Assembly (NCBI GenBank): GCA_946186535.1
Contig: CAMHNT010000115.1
Coordinates: 1-7,159 of the forward strand
DNA from: an uncultured Clostridia bacterium
GTDB taxonomy: Bacteria > Bacillota > Clostridia > Oscillospirales > Acutalibacteraceae
DNA: 7,159 nucleotides
Direction of reading: 5' to 3'
Shown: positions 1 to 6,026 of the stretch, piece after piece
Layout: each line of letters opens with the position of its first letter
Numbering within the stretch: position 1 is the first letter of the stretch
The notes under the pieces: generated by a model
Databases searched by the model: none
What the model was told of the DNA's origin: nothing
Seen by the model: the letters and a program-made list of their open reading frames with translations, nothing else
Made by a program: the position numbers and the translations under genes

Positions 1-153
1 CGCAGCATGATTGGAAGGCGGAACTTATGCAGTAGCTGGGGGTTGGGGGTGGGTTGGTTTGATGAACAAATAAACTCATATTATATCGGACTTGTTGCCA
101 AACAGCAAAAACTAATCGCCGAATATATAGTTAAACGATTTGCTGATTTATAG
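1..153 (+). CDS. 3' end of an unrecognised open frame (partial)
   Basis: Frame 1 is open from the left edge to a TAG at 151-153, giving about 50 residues that end in QKLIAEYIVKRFADL. The last 30 residues have a protein-like composition (YYIGLVAKQQKLIAEYIV), consistent with the C-terminal helix of a truncated upstream gene. The first 20 residues cross an unusual G-rich tract and look less protein-like. An in-frame ATG at 7-9 has no clear ribosome site, so either the gene starts outside the window or this is chance. The stop lies 24 bases before rsuA, which would fit an operon. I do not recognise the family. Confidence 0.35.
   Translation, partial: RSMIGRRNLCSSWGLGVGWFDEQINSYYIGLVAKQQKLIAEYIVKRFADL
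38..57 (+). other. G-run tract, possible quadruplex
   Basis: Four guanine runs of 5, 5, 3 and 2 bases are separated by one- or two-base T linkers, in otherwise AT-rich DNA. This composition can in principle form a two-tetrad or bulged G-quadruplex. It lies within the partial open frame at the left edge. No function is shown. Confidence 0.3.
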
Positions 154-177
154 GTATAAGATTTAAGGAATGACGCT

Positions 178-900
178 ATGGAACGACTTGACAAGATTCT
201 CTCCTCTCAGGAAATCTGTTCCCGGAAGGAAGTCAAAGCTTTTCTGAAAAACAAAAGAATAAAGATCAACGGCGAGTTTGCACGAAAAAGCGACATGAAA
301 ATTGACCCCGAGGGTGATATAATAGAAATCGACGGCGAGATTCTGGATTACCGGAAATTCGTCTACATCATGATGAACAAGCCGAAAGGCGTTCTCAGCG
401 CTTCAAACGACAGAAACGCCGAAACCGTCATTGACCTGCTCCCCGGTGAGATGAAGAGAAAGAACCTTTTTCCTGCCGGAAGACTCGACAAGGACACTAC
501 GGGACTTCTCGTCATCACAGACGACGGCGGATTCGCCCACGATTTTCTTTCGCCGAAAAAGCACGTTTGGAAACTCTACAATGCGATTCTTGACGGCGAG
601 CTTTCCGAGGATAAAAGGAAAATCCTGGAAAACGGGATAGAGCTTTCCGACGGTACCGTGTATAAACCTGCGAAGGTTTATATAAAAAATGCGGACGATC
701 GCCGTGATGTCGAAATTGAAATCTGTGAGGGAAAGTTTCATCAGGTGAAAAAAATGTTTAATTTTGTGGGATCGAACGTGATCGAACTTCACAGGATCCG
801 CATAGGAGACCTTTTTCTGGATGAAAATCTGAAAGAGGGAGAGAGCAGATATATGACAGACTTTGAAATTTCATCAATATTCAATAGGCATAATAGCTAA
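178..900 (+). CDS. rsuA: 16S rRNA pseudouridine synthase, RsuA family
   Basis: The 240-residue product is expected to isomerise a uridine to pseudouridine in 16S rRNA (position 516 in E. coli numbering) during small-subunit assembly in the cytoplasm. Residues 1-60 form an S4-type RNA-binding domain (ERLDKIL start, then VKAFLKNKRIKING). The synthase domain follows, with motif GRLDKDTTGLL at 101-111 holding the presumed catalytic aspartate D104. The family's SPKKH segment and the late EGKFHQVKKMF motif are also present. Length is normal for the family. The ATG at 178 is preceded by AAGGA at 165-169 with 8-base spacing. RsuA is favoured over RluB by the DKDT and SPKKHV signatures, but the exact target uridine is inferred from the family. 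No GC-rich terminator follows, only an A/T-rich palindrome at about 899-910. Confidence 0.9.
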   Translation: MERLDKILSSQEICSRKEVKAFLKNKRIKINGEFARKSDMKIDPEGDIIEIDGEILDYRKFVYIMMNKPKGVLSASNDRNAETVIDLLPGEMKRKNLFPAGRLDKDTTGLLVITDDGGFAHDFLSPKKHVWKLYNAILDGELSEDKRKILENGIELSDGTVYKPAKVYIKNADDRRDVEIEICEGKFHQVKKMFNFVGSNVIELHRIRIGDLFLDENLKEGESRYMTDFEISSIFNRHNS

Positions 901-992
901 AAAATTTTTTAATTTTTATACTTTTGGAAATATTACATAAAGTCTTAACAAAATCTTTAGTGAAAAAATTAATGGTAAAATCATCGGAAATC

Positions 993-1001
993 TGTTATAT
1001 T
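993..1001 (+). promoter_or_regulatory. possible extended -10 promoter for the ABC ATPase gene
   Basis: TGtTATATT (TG at 993-994, hexamer 996-1001) fits an extended -10 SigA element, giving a start near 1008. The -35 region 17 bases upstream (TGGTAA, 973-978) is poor. Placement is reasonable because it yields a leader of about 64 bases that includes the hairpin at 1027-1050. Confidence 0.35.
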
Positions 1002-1026
1002 ATATATATGAATTTTGAAAGTTGGT

Positions 1027-1050
1027 TTGCCGAGCGGTTTTCCGCGGCAA
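1027..1050 (+). promoter_or_regulatory. leader hairpin just upstream of the ATPase ribosome site
   Basis: TTGCC (1027-1031) and GCGG (1034-1037) pair with CCGC (1042-1045) and GGCAA (1046-1050) around a TTTT loop, with a 2-base GA bulge on the 5' side. This is a 9-bp GC-rich stem in an AT-rich leader. It ends five bases before the AGGAGG at 1056-1061. It could stabilise the mRNA 5' end or set ribosome access. It is not followed by a U-tract in a terminator position. Confidence 0.5.
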
Positions 1051-1071
1051 TATATAGGAGGTTATTTTTTT

Positions 1072-2184
1072 ATGGCAAATGTATCTTTGCAGCATATTTA
1101 CAAAATCTACGACGGCGGCGTTGTTGCCGTTACCGACTTTAACCTTGAAATTGCCGACAAGGAGTTTATTATTCTTGTTGGTCCTTCAGGTTGCGGTAAA
1201 TCTACAACTCTTCGTATGATTGCAGGTCTTGAAGATATCAGTAAGGGTGAACTCTACATCGGCGACGTTCTCGCTAACGACGTTGCTCCGAAGGACAGAG
1301 ATATCGCCATGGTTTTCCAGAACTATGCTCTTTATCCTCATATGACTGTTTATGATAATATAGCATTCGGTCTTAAACTCAGAAAAACTCCTCAGGACGA
1401 AATTAAGAGAAGAGTTGAAGAGGCTGCAAGAATCCTCGGCATCGACCATCTCCTCGACCGTAAGCCGAAGGCTCTCTCCGGTGGTCAGAGACAGCGTGTT
1501 GCTTTGGGTCGTGCTATCGTTCGTGATCCTAAGGTATTCCTTCTCGACGAGCCGCTTTCAAACCTTGACGCTAAGCTCCGTGCTCAGATGAGAACTGAGA
1601 TCTCAAAGCTCCACAAGAGACTCGCAACAACATTCATCTACGTAACTCATGACCAGACAGAGGCTATGACCATGGGTACGAGAATCGTTATCATGAAGGA
1701 CGGTTTCATTCAGCAGGTTGATACTCCTCAGCATCTTTATGACCTTCCTTGCAATGAGTTCGTTGCAGGCTTCATCGGTTCACCTCAGATGAACTTTGCC
1801 GACGGAAGAATCACTCAGAGAGGTGCAGACTACTATCTTGAGTTCGGTCAGTATTCGGTTCGTCTTCCTGAGTCAAAGAACCTCGACTATCAGCTTGAGG
1901 ACTATGTTGATACAGACGTTACGTTCGGTATCCGTCCTGAGCATATTTCCGACGATCCTGAGTTCATCGCTACTCATCCGGAGGGCGTTCTCGAGGCTAA
2001 TGTTGAAGTAACAGAGCTTATGGGCGCTGAAATTTATCTCTATGTTTCCGTTGACGGTATTCCGTTCACAGCAAGAGTTGCTCCGACATCACAGGCTCAG
2101 CCGGGCGATATGATTCAGATCGCTATCGATGTTGAGAAGATTCATCTCTTCGACAAGGAAACAGAGCAGACGATCACAAACTAA
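1072..2184 (+). CDS. ugpC: carbohydrate ABC importer ATP-binding protein (UgpC/MsmX/MalK family)
   Basis: This 370-residue ATPase should power sugar or glycerol-phosphate import by binding two membrane permeases at the inner face of the membrane. Visible motifs are Walker A GPSGCGKST (37-45), Q-loop Q83, signature LSGGQ (135-139), Walker B FLLDE (156-160), D-loop SNLDAKLR and switch H193 in THDQTEAMTMG. The region beyond about residue 235 is the TOBE/OB regulatory domain, including the GIRPEHI stretch. I start at ATG 1072 because AGGAGG lies at 1056-1061; the in-frame ATG at 1015 falls before that site. No permease or binding-protein gene adjoins it, as with B. subtilis MsmX, which serves several importers. 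A shared-ATPase role is therefore likely but inferred. The symbol follows common annotation, and the substrate is unknown. Confidence 0.93.
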   Translation: MANVSLQHIYKIYDGGVVAVTDFNLEIADKEFIILVGPSGCGKSTTLRMIAGLEDISKGELYIGDVLANDVAPKDRDIAMVFQNYALYPHMTVYDNIAFGLKLRKTPQDEIKRRVEEAARILGIDHLLDRKPKALSGGQRQRVALGRAIVRDPKVFLLDEPLSNLDAKLRAQMRTEISKLHKRLATTFIYVTHDQTEAMTMGTRIVIMKDGFIQQVDTPQHLYDLPCNEFVAGFIGSPQMNFADGRITQRGADYYLEFGQYSVRLPESKNLDYQLEDYVDTDVTFGIRPEHISDDPEFIATHPEGVLEANVEVTELMGAEIYLYVSVDGIPFTARVAPTSQAQPGDMIQIAIDVEKIHLFDKETEQTITN

Positions 2185-2210
2185 CGGATTATAAATTACA
2201 GAGCGGTTTT

Positions 2211-2236
2211 GTGTCCGGATTTTTCGGACGGGACAC
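2211..2236 (+). other. small hairpin downstream of the ATPase gene
   Basis: GTGTCC (2211-2216) can pair with GGACAC (2231-2236), or GTCCG (2213-2217) with CGGAC (2225-2229). The two pairings are mutually exclusive. There is no U-tract, so this is unlikely to terminate alone. It may protect the 3' end ahead of the real terminator. Confidence 0.3.
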
Positions 2237-2261
2237 GGCTTAATATTGAATAGATAATCTT

Positions 2262-2299
2262 ACAGCCCACTAAATATCATAAATTTAGTGGGCTGTTTT
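2262..2299 (+). terminator. intrinsic terminator of the ATPase gene
   Basis: A perfect 14-bp stem (ACAGCCCACTAAAT, 2262-2275, with ATTTAGTGGGCTGT, 2283-2296) encloses a 7-base loop and ends in TTTT (2296-2299). It lies 77 bases after the stop codon. On the minus strand only a short A/T run follows, so its main direction is plus. Confidence 0.85.
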
Positions 2300-2310
2300 G
2301 GAAGATGTTT

Positions 2311-2566
2311 TATAGGCAACACCGCACAAAGACCGCCTGACGGTACCCCCCAAGGGCATTTGCAGCACAATCCAATCAGTCTGCACCTTGCGGCTTGACT
2401 TCTTGGTGTGCTGCGGGCACCCTGCACCAAATCTGCTTGCATATTTTCCGTCATAGTACACAAAACTCCCTTGAAATACGTCAGTATTCCTGCGGTCGAT
2501 TTATGCACTCTGACGAAAAATCTGACTACGCATCTTCGGCACAATCTTTGTGCGGTATTGCCTATA
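2311..2566. repeat. 256-bp MITE-like element with 22-bp terminal inverted repeats
   Basis: The ends TATAGGCAACACCGCACAAAGA (given as 2311-2332) and its inverted copy at 2545-2566 match at 21 of 22 positions. Internal inverted segments include GCAGCACA (2362-2369) with TGTGCTGC (2407-2414), and TTGGTG (2404-2409) with CACCAA (2425-2430), so a transcript would fold extensively. Both ends read TATA, compatible with TA-targeting IS630/Tc1-type mobilisation in trans. Small open frames run through it on both strands but have no convincing ribosome sites, so I call it non-coding. It begins 11 bases after the ATPase terminator. My impression that similar sequences recur in Ruminococcus-type genomes is from memory and unverified. 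Confidence 0.7.
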
Positions 2567-2684
2567 GTAAACATCATAAATAATTTTTCTTTTTGTAAAT
2601 CCGAAGGGGGTCGAGGGCGACCGGAAAGCCCCCGAAATCAGCTCAGATTTCATCAAAGTAAAAAGAATAATGTCGTTTACTATA
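2563..2684. repeat. 122-bp palindromic repeat abutting the first element
   Basis: CTATAGTAAAC (2562-2572) is an exact inverted match of GTTTACTATAG (2675-2685). Inside, the arms stay loosely complementary for about 40 bases, ending near AAATCCGA on the left and TCAGATTT on the right. The centre can fold as GGTCG-AGGG-CGACC (2609-2622) or as GGGGG (2606-2610) with CCCCC (2629-2633). There is no coding capacity. Its left TATA is also the right TATA of the neighbouring 256-bp element, suggesting one inserted at the end of the other. It ends 70 bases before the AIM24 gene, so it may carry or displace that gene's promoter. Confidence 0.6.
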
Positions 2685-2754
2685 GTTTATTGTTTTGTTA
2701 TCCGTTGTCAGACGATAATATTATTTATGGAAGATTTAAAAGGAGGATTAAACT

Positions 2755-3435
2755 ATGCAATATCAGATCGTAGGCGATACATTGCCGGCAGTTGTTTGTA
2801 CGCTTAACGTCAAGGAGAGTATGATCACTCAGAACGGCGGCATGGCGTGGATGACGCCTAACATGAGAATGGAAACTACGACGAACGGCGGTATCGGAAA
2901 AGCCGTAGGACGTATGTTTTCCGGTGAAGGAATGTTCCAGAACATCTATACTGCCGAGGGCGGTCAGGGAATGATTTCATTTGCGTCAAGTCTTCCGGGC
3001 TGTATCCGTGCTTTCACGATTTCTCCAGGACGTGATATGATCGTTCAGAAGAGAGGATTCCTTGCGAGCGAGATGGGTGTTACTCTTTCCGTATTTTTGC
3101 AGAAGAAATTCGGTGCAGGTCTTTTCGGCGGAGAGGGTTTCATTATGCAGAGACTTTCCGGTCAGGGCATCGCATTCGTCGAGTTTGACGGATATGTTGT
3201 TGAATATGATCTTCAGCCGGGTCAGCAGCTTGTTGTTGATACGGGCTACATCGCAGCGATGGACGCAACCTGCCGGATGGATATCCAGCAGGTTCCCGGC
3301 ATTAAGAATATGATTTTCGGCGGAGAAGGATTGTTCAATACCGTTGTTACCGGTCCCGGTAAGGTGTATCTCCAGACGATGCCGATGAATAAGCTTGCAG
3401 GCGCAATTCAGCCGTATATTGTTACAAGCAGATAA
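2755..3435 (+). CDS. AIM24 / TIGR00266 family protein
   Basis: This 226-residue protein has no signal peptide or membrane segment. It matches the AIM24 (formerly DUF124) family, widespread in Firmicutes and of unsettled function; a yeast relative acts in mitochondrial membrane organisation. A motif resembling F-x-GEG-x-F recurs three times, at 55-61 (FSGEGMF), 124-129 (FGGEGF) and 188-194 (FGGEGLF), reflecting three related beta-rich units. The C-terminal TGPGKVYLQTMP (199-210) is the most family-like segment. Length is typical. The ATG at 2755 follows AGGAGG (2741-2746) at 8-base spacing. It appears to be a single-gene unit between the palindromic repeats and its own terminator. No clear promoter is visible; TTGTCA at 2705-2710 lacks a well-spaced -10. 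Confidence 0.88.
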   Translation: MQYQIVGDTLPAVVCTLNVKESMITQNGGMAWMTPNMRMETTTNGGIGKAVGRMFSGEGMFQNIYTAEGGQGMISFASSLPGCIRAFTISPGRDMIVQKRGFLASEMGVTLSVFLQKKFGAGLFGGEGFIMQRLSGQGIAFVEFDGYVVEYDLQPGQQLVVDTGYIAAMDATCRMDIQQVPGIKNMIFGGEGLFNTVVTGPGKVYLQTMPMNKLAGAIQPYIVTSR

Positions 3436-3453
3436 TAAATTTTTCGATCCGAG

Positions 3454-3486
3454 AACGGACTTTTGTCGCTGACAGAAGTCCGTTTT
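3454..3486 (+). terminator. intrinsic terminator of the AIM24-family gene
   Basis: AACGGACTTTTGTC (3454-3467) pairs with GACAGAAGTCCGTT (3471-3484) over 14 bp with one G-U pair and a 3-base loop. The final T's extend into TTTT (3483-3486). It starts 18 bases after the stop codon. Confidence 0.8.
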
Positions 3487-3501
3487 GGCATCAAAAAAGC
3501 C

Positions 3502-3530
3502 TTGACATATGAGTGATAAATGTCTATAAT
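3502..3530 (+). promoter_or_regulatory. perfect-consensus SigA promoter of greA-lysS
   Basis: TTGACA (3502-3507) and TATAAT (3525-3530) are separated by exactly 17 bases, the ideal housekeeping promoter. Transcription should start near 3537, giving a leader of about 90 bases before greA. The leader contains a 12-base palindrome, TTTCAATTGAAA (3572-3583), whose role is unknown. Confidence 0.88.
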
Positions 3531-3626
3531 AAACTATGTGTATTTGTCTGTATTGTTATGGGTACGGGCAATTTCAATTGAAAAGATATCAGCGTTACAG
3601 AATATATTTAAAAGGTGGATTAATTT

Positions 3627-4103
3627 ATGCAGAAGGAAATTTTACTTACCGCACAAGGTCTTAAAGCTCTCCAAGACGAGCTTGATTATTTAAAAACCGT
3701 CAAACGTAAGGAAATGGCTGATAAAATCGCGCTTGCACGCTCCTACGGCGACCTTTCGGAGAACAGTGAGTACGATGACGCGAAGAACGAACAGGCTCAG
3801 ATGGAAGCAAGAATCGCCGATATCGAGGTAACTCTCAAGCACGCAAGAATTCTTGACGAGAGCGAGATCTCAAACGAACACGTTCACATAGGCTCAAAAG
3901 TCAAGGTTTTCAACGTTCTTTTTGAGGAAGAGGTTGTTTATCATATTGTAAGTGCAAGTGAGGCAGAGCCTGAGAACAACAAAATTTCCGACGAATCGCC
4001 TGTCGGTCATGCACTCCTTGACAAGAAGGTCGGAGAAAAAGCAATTGTTGATTTGCCCAACGGCGGCCAGCTGGAACTTAATGTCTTGGAGATCACAAGA
4101 TAA
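3627..4103 (+). CDS. greA: transcription elongation factor GreA
   Basis: The 158-residue GreA enters the secondary channel of RNA polymerase and stimulates cleavage of the backtracked transcript 3' end, rescuing stalled complexes. Residues 1-75 form the antiparallel coiled coil. Its tip motif GDLSENSEYDDAKNEQ starts at residue 41 and holds the acidic pair D42 and E45 that helps bind catalytic magnesium. The rest is the FKBP-like domain, ending in VGEKAIVDLPNGGQLEL. Length matches the family. AAGGTGG at about 3612-3618 precedes the ATG. It is the first gene of an operon with lysS, which starts 42 bases after its stop with no terminator between them, a pairing common in Firmicutes. Confidence 0.95.
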   Translation: MQKEILLTAQGLKALQDELDYLKTVKRKEMADKIALARSYGDLSENSEYDDAKNEQAQMEARIADIEVTLKHARILDESEISNEHVHIGSKVKVFNVLFEEEVVYHIVSASEAEPENNKISDESPVGHALLDKKVGEKAIVDLPNGGQLELNVLEITR

Positions 4104-4145
4104 TTTTTAATATAGGAAAAGAATCAGTGTAAAGGGGATATAGCA

Positions 4146-5654
4146 ATGAGTGAGAACAACGAACAGCAGAGCCAGAACAGTAGCGATATTCTGCAGGTAA
4201 GAAGAGACAAGCTTTCGGCTCTGCAGGAGCAGGGCAGCGATCCGTTCGAGGTGACAACCTACGACAGAACGGGATATGCAAAGGATATCATAGAGAGCTT
4301 TGAAAAGACCGAGAGCGAACAGACGGAACCGACGGTTGTGTCTGTTGCAGGCCGAATCATGAGCAAAAGAGGAAAGGGCAAGGTCGCTTTTATTGACATT
4401 CACGACAGAAGCGGAAAGATTCAGATCTTCGCTAAAATCGATGACCTCGGTGAGGACGTCTACAAGGGCTTGCTCAAGTGGGATATCGGTGATATCATCG
4501 GCGTTGAGGGATTCGTTTTCAGAACGAGAGTCGGTGAGGTCAGCATTCACGCTCAGAAGGTCACGCTCCTTTCGAAATCATTGCTTCCGCTTCCGGAGAA
4601 ATACCACGGACTCAAGGATACCGATCTTAGATATCGCCAGCGTTACGTTGATTTGATCATGAATCCTGAGGTTAAGGATACATTCATCAAGAGAAGCGTT
4701 ATTATTAAAACTATCCGTGAGGAGCTTGACAACAGAGGATATATCGAGGTTGAAACTCCTATCCTTAATACGATCCCGGGCGGTGCGGCTGCAAGACCGT
4801 TCATCACTCATCACAACACACTTGACATTGATCTTTATCTTCGTATTGCGCCTGAGCTCTATCTGAAAAGACTTATCGTAGGCGGTATGGAAAAGGTCTA
4901 TGAGATCGGCAGACTTTTCAGAAACGAGGGCATGGACGTAAAGCATAACCCTGAATTCACTACGATTGAGCTTTATGAAGCTTACACGGACTACAGAGGA
5001 ATGATGGAGCTTACCGAAACGCTCATCAACAAAGCGTGTCTCGCTGTTAACGGCACTGATCAGATCGAGTATCAGGGCGAGCAGATCAGTCTTGCGCTTC
5101 CGTTTAAGAGAGTTTCAATGATGGAAGCAGTTAAGGAGTATACCGGCGTTGATTTCAGCGAATTCATCGGCGATACAGAAAAGGCTAAGGAAGTAGCGAA
5201 GGAGCTTCACCTTGAGGTAAAGTCAACCGACACATGGGGAAACATTCTCAACACGGCTTTCGAAGAGAAGGTTGAGGAGAATCTTGTTCAGCCGACATTC
5301 ATCTATGATTATCCGGTTGAGGTTTCTCCGCTCACAAAGCGCAAGAAGGGCGTTCCGGAGATCGTAGAGCGTTTTGAGCTTTTCGCTACAAGAAGAGAGC
5401 TTGCGAATGCTTATTCGGAGCTTAACGATCCTATCGACCAGAGAAAGCGTTTTGAGCATCAGCTTATGCTCAGGGACAGCGGTGACGATGAGGCTCAGAT
5501 GCTTGACGAGGACTTCCTCACATCGCTTGAGTACGGCATGGCTCCGACAGGTGGCATGGGCATGGGCATTGACAGACTCGCTATGCTTCTGACGGACAGT
5601 GCGTCAATCAGAGACGTTCTGATTTTCCCGACGATGAAGCCGTTGGATAAATAA
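4146..5654 (+). CDS. lysS: lysyl-tRNA synthetase, class II
   Basis: LysS (502 residues) activates lysine with ATP and loads it on tRNA-Lys in the cytoplasm. An N-terminal helix and OB-fold anticodon-binding domain (about 1-150; VAGRIMSKRGKGKVAF at 67-82) precede the class II core. Motif 1 lies around 180-207 (IKTIREELDNRGYIEVETP). Motif 2 lies around 250-272 (VYEIGRLFRNEG, then HNPEFT). Motif 3 lies around 468-480 (GGMGMGIDRLAML), followed by the terminal DVLIFPTMKP. Length is typical for bacterial class II LysRS. AAAGGGGA (4131-4138) is the ribosome site. No T-box leader is present, so expression likely follows the greA promoter. The gene ends at the bidirectional terminator starting at 5661. 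Confidence 0.96.
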   Translation: MSENNEQQSQNSSDILQVRRDKLSALQEQGSDPFEVTTYDRTGYAKDIIESFEKTESEQTEPTVVSVAGRIMSKRGKGKVAFIDIHDRSGKIQIFAKIDDLGEDVYKGLLKWDIGDIIGVEGFVFRTRVGEVSIHAQKVTLLSKSLLPLPEKYHGLKDTDLRYRQRYVDLIMNPEVKDTFIKRSVIIKTIREELDNRGYIEVETPILNTIPGGAAARPFITHHNTLDIDLYLRIAPELYLKRLIVGGMEKVYEIGRLFRNEGMDVKHNPEFTTIELYEAYTDYRGMMELTETLINKACLAVNGTDQIEYQGEQISLALPFKRVSMMEAVKEYTGVDFSEFIGDTEKAKEVAKELHLEVKSTDTWGNILNTAFEEKVEENLVQPTFIYDYPVEVSPLTKRKKGVPEIVERFELFATRRELANAYSELNDPIDQRKRFEHQLMLRDSGDDEAQMLDEDFLTSLEYGMAPTGGMGMGIDRLAMLLTDSASIRDVLIFPTMKPLDK

Positions 5655-5660
5655 TAAAAC

Positions 5661-5701
5661 AAAAAAGCACTTCGGATTTTCCGGAGTGCTTGACATTTTT
5701 T
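5661..5701. terminator. bidirectional terminator after lysS (copy 1 of a 29-bp repeat)
   Basis: AAGCACTTCGG (5665-5675) pairs with CCGGAGTGCTT (5681-5691), with one G-U pair and loop ATTTT. On the plus strand a T-rich tract follows after GACA. On the minus strand the stem is followed by TTTTTT (complement of 5661-5666), so it should also stop leftward transcripts. Bases 5661-5689 recur exactly at 6231-6259. Its 3' arm overlaps the -35 box of the next promoter. Confidence 0.85.
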
Positions 5702-5717
5702 TGTATTGATGTATAAT
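5690..5717 (+). promoter_or_regulatory. plus-strand promoter of the candidate antitoxin RNA
   Basis: TTGACA (5690-5695) and TATAAT (5712-5717) are both exact consensus, with a 16-base spacer, predicting a start near 5724. The -35 box begins within the last two bases of the lysS terminator stem. Confidence 0.75.
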
Positions 5718-5724
5718 ATAAATA

Positions 5725-5822
5725 ATAAAGGTTGAGTACTGCACTTTAAGCGGTTCCTCCCTTAGTTTTGGTGATAATAAGAAAAACACCGTCAATTTGG
5801 GAGATTGGGCGGTGTTTCTCTT
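5725..5822 (+). ncRNA. candidate antitoxin small RNA (about 95 nt)
   Basis: Transcription from the 5690 promoter should run through GTTGAGTACTGCA (5731-5743), GCGGTTCCTCCC (5750-5761) and GGTGATAA (5770-5777), and end at the hairpin 5784-5817, followed by CTCTT. No start codon with a ribosome site lies within it. UCCUCCC (5755-5761) can pair with GGGAGGA of the opposing mRNA's ribosome site. GGUU just before it can pair with the AACC after that site. GUGAUAA can pair with UUAUCAC inside the peptide's coding region. Its 3' end is fully antisense to the 3' end of the opposing mRNA. Alternatively, transcription reads on and yields a roughly 430-nt RNA closed by the 13-bp end pairing. The RNA's existence is predicted, not shown. 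Confidence 0.5.
5784..5817. terminator. shared bidirectional terminator of the convergent pair
   Basis: AAACACCG (5784-5791) pairs with CGGTGTTT (5810-5817); inside it CAAT pairs with ATTG (5793-5796 and 5804-5807). On the minus strand the stem leads into CGGTGTTTTTCTTATT, a good U-tract. On the plus strand it leads into TTTCTCTT, a weaker one. It would end both the short plus RNA and the peptide mRNA, leaving complementary 3' ends of about 45 bases. Confidence 0.6.
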
Positions 5823-5828
5823 ATGTAT

Positions 5829-5848
5829 GAGGTTCTCTTAAGAACCTC
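5829..5848. other. 8-bp perfect hairpin in the peptide mRNA 3' region
   Basis: GAGGTTCT (5829-5836), loop CTTA, then AGAACCTC (5841-5848). It lacks a U-tract on either strand, so I read it as RNA structure rather than a terminator. GGAATC/GATTCC (5856-5861, 5870-5875) and an 11-bp stem with one G-U pair (5914-5924 with 5933-5943) are further hairpins of the same transcript; the last overlaps the end of the peptide's coding region. Confidence 0.5.
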
Positions 5849-5904
5849 GAGAGCAGGAATCTTAACGCAGATTCCGCACGAGGCCTAAAAGCCCTACAAA
5901 GAGA

Positions 5905-6006
5905 TTATCTCCTGTGTGTTCGGTTTGTTACGACCGAACGCACAAGCGTGATAACCTGTTTAACAGAATATGCTGTAAGCACAACTGTCTGGAAAATAAT
6001 ATCCAT
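5905..6006 (-). CDS. 33-residue hydrophobic, basic-tailed peptide; candidate type I toxin
   Basis: Reading leftward from ATG at 6006-6004, 33 codons end at a TAA at 5907-5905. The peptide begins MDIIFQTVVL, continues with mixed hydrophobic and small polar residues to V26 (K16 and R23 interrupt it), and ends in a basic tail (R29, H31, R32, R33). It could be a membrane-inserting or amphipathic helix. Support for translation is the extended ribosome site GGAGGTGAT (6021-6013), six bases from the ATG. Its mRNA should start near 6159 from a consensus promoter and end at 5784-5817, leaving a leader of about 150 bases. The small size, sequestered ribosome site and convergent short RNA resemble Fst-, TxpA- or BsrG-type toxin loci. 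I do not recognise the peptide family, and toxicity is inference. Confidence 0.6.
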   Translation of the reverse strand: MDIIFQTVVLTAYSVKQVITLVRSVVTNRTHRR

Positions 6007-6026
6007 AAGGTTATCACCTCCTCCCG
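5948..6026 (-). promoter_or_regulatory. doubly sequestered ribosome binding site of the peptide
   Basis: In the minus-strand RNA, CGGGAGGA containing the 5' half of the ribosome site (complement of 6019-6026) pairs perfectly with TCCTCCCG (complement of 6031-6038) around a 4-base loop. The 3' half, GTGATAACCT (complement of 6008-6017), pairs perfectly over 10 bp with AGGTTATCAC inside the coding region (complement of 5948-5957). The two helices lie side by side, so the full-length mRNA should be translated poorly, as known for several type I toxin mRNAs. Confidence 0.65.

Noticed and set aside
403..792. 129-codon minus-strand open frame opposite rsuA
   Set aside because: It lies wholly within rsuA, has no ribosome site and shows no recognisable protein features.
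2260..2773. Open frames on both strands through the two palindromic repeats (up to 121 codons)
   Set aside because: They cross terminal inverted repeats and a terminator, lack ribosome sites and have low-complexity, cysteine- and arginine-rich composition typical of non-coding repeats.
4104..4145. T-box or other tRNA-sensing leader before lysS
   Set aside because: Only 42 bases separate greA from lysS, with no T-box sequence or terminator.
4107..4946. Minus-strand open frames of 122 and 147 codons opposite lysS
   Set aside because: They are antisense to clear synthetase coding sequence and have no ribosome sites.
5604..5795. 63-codon minus-strand frame spanning the lysS end and the promoter region
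   Set aside because: It crosses two terminators and a promoter and has no ribosome site.
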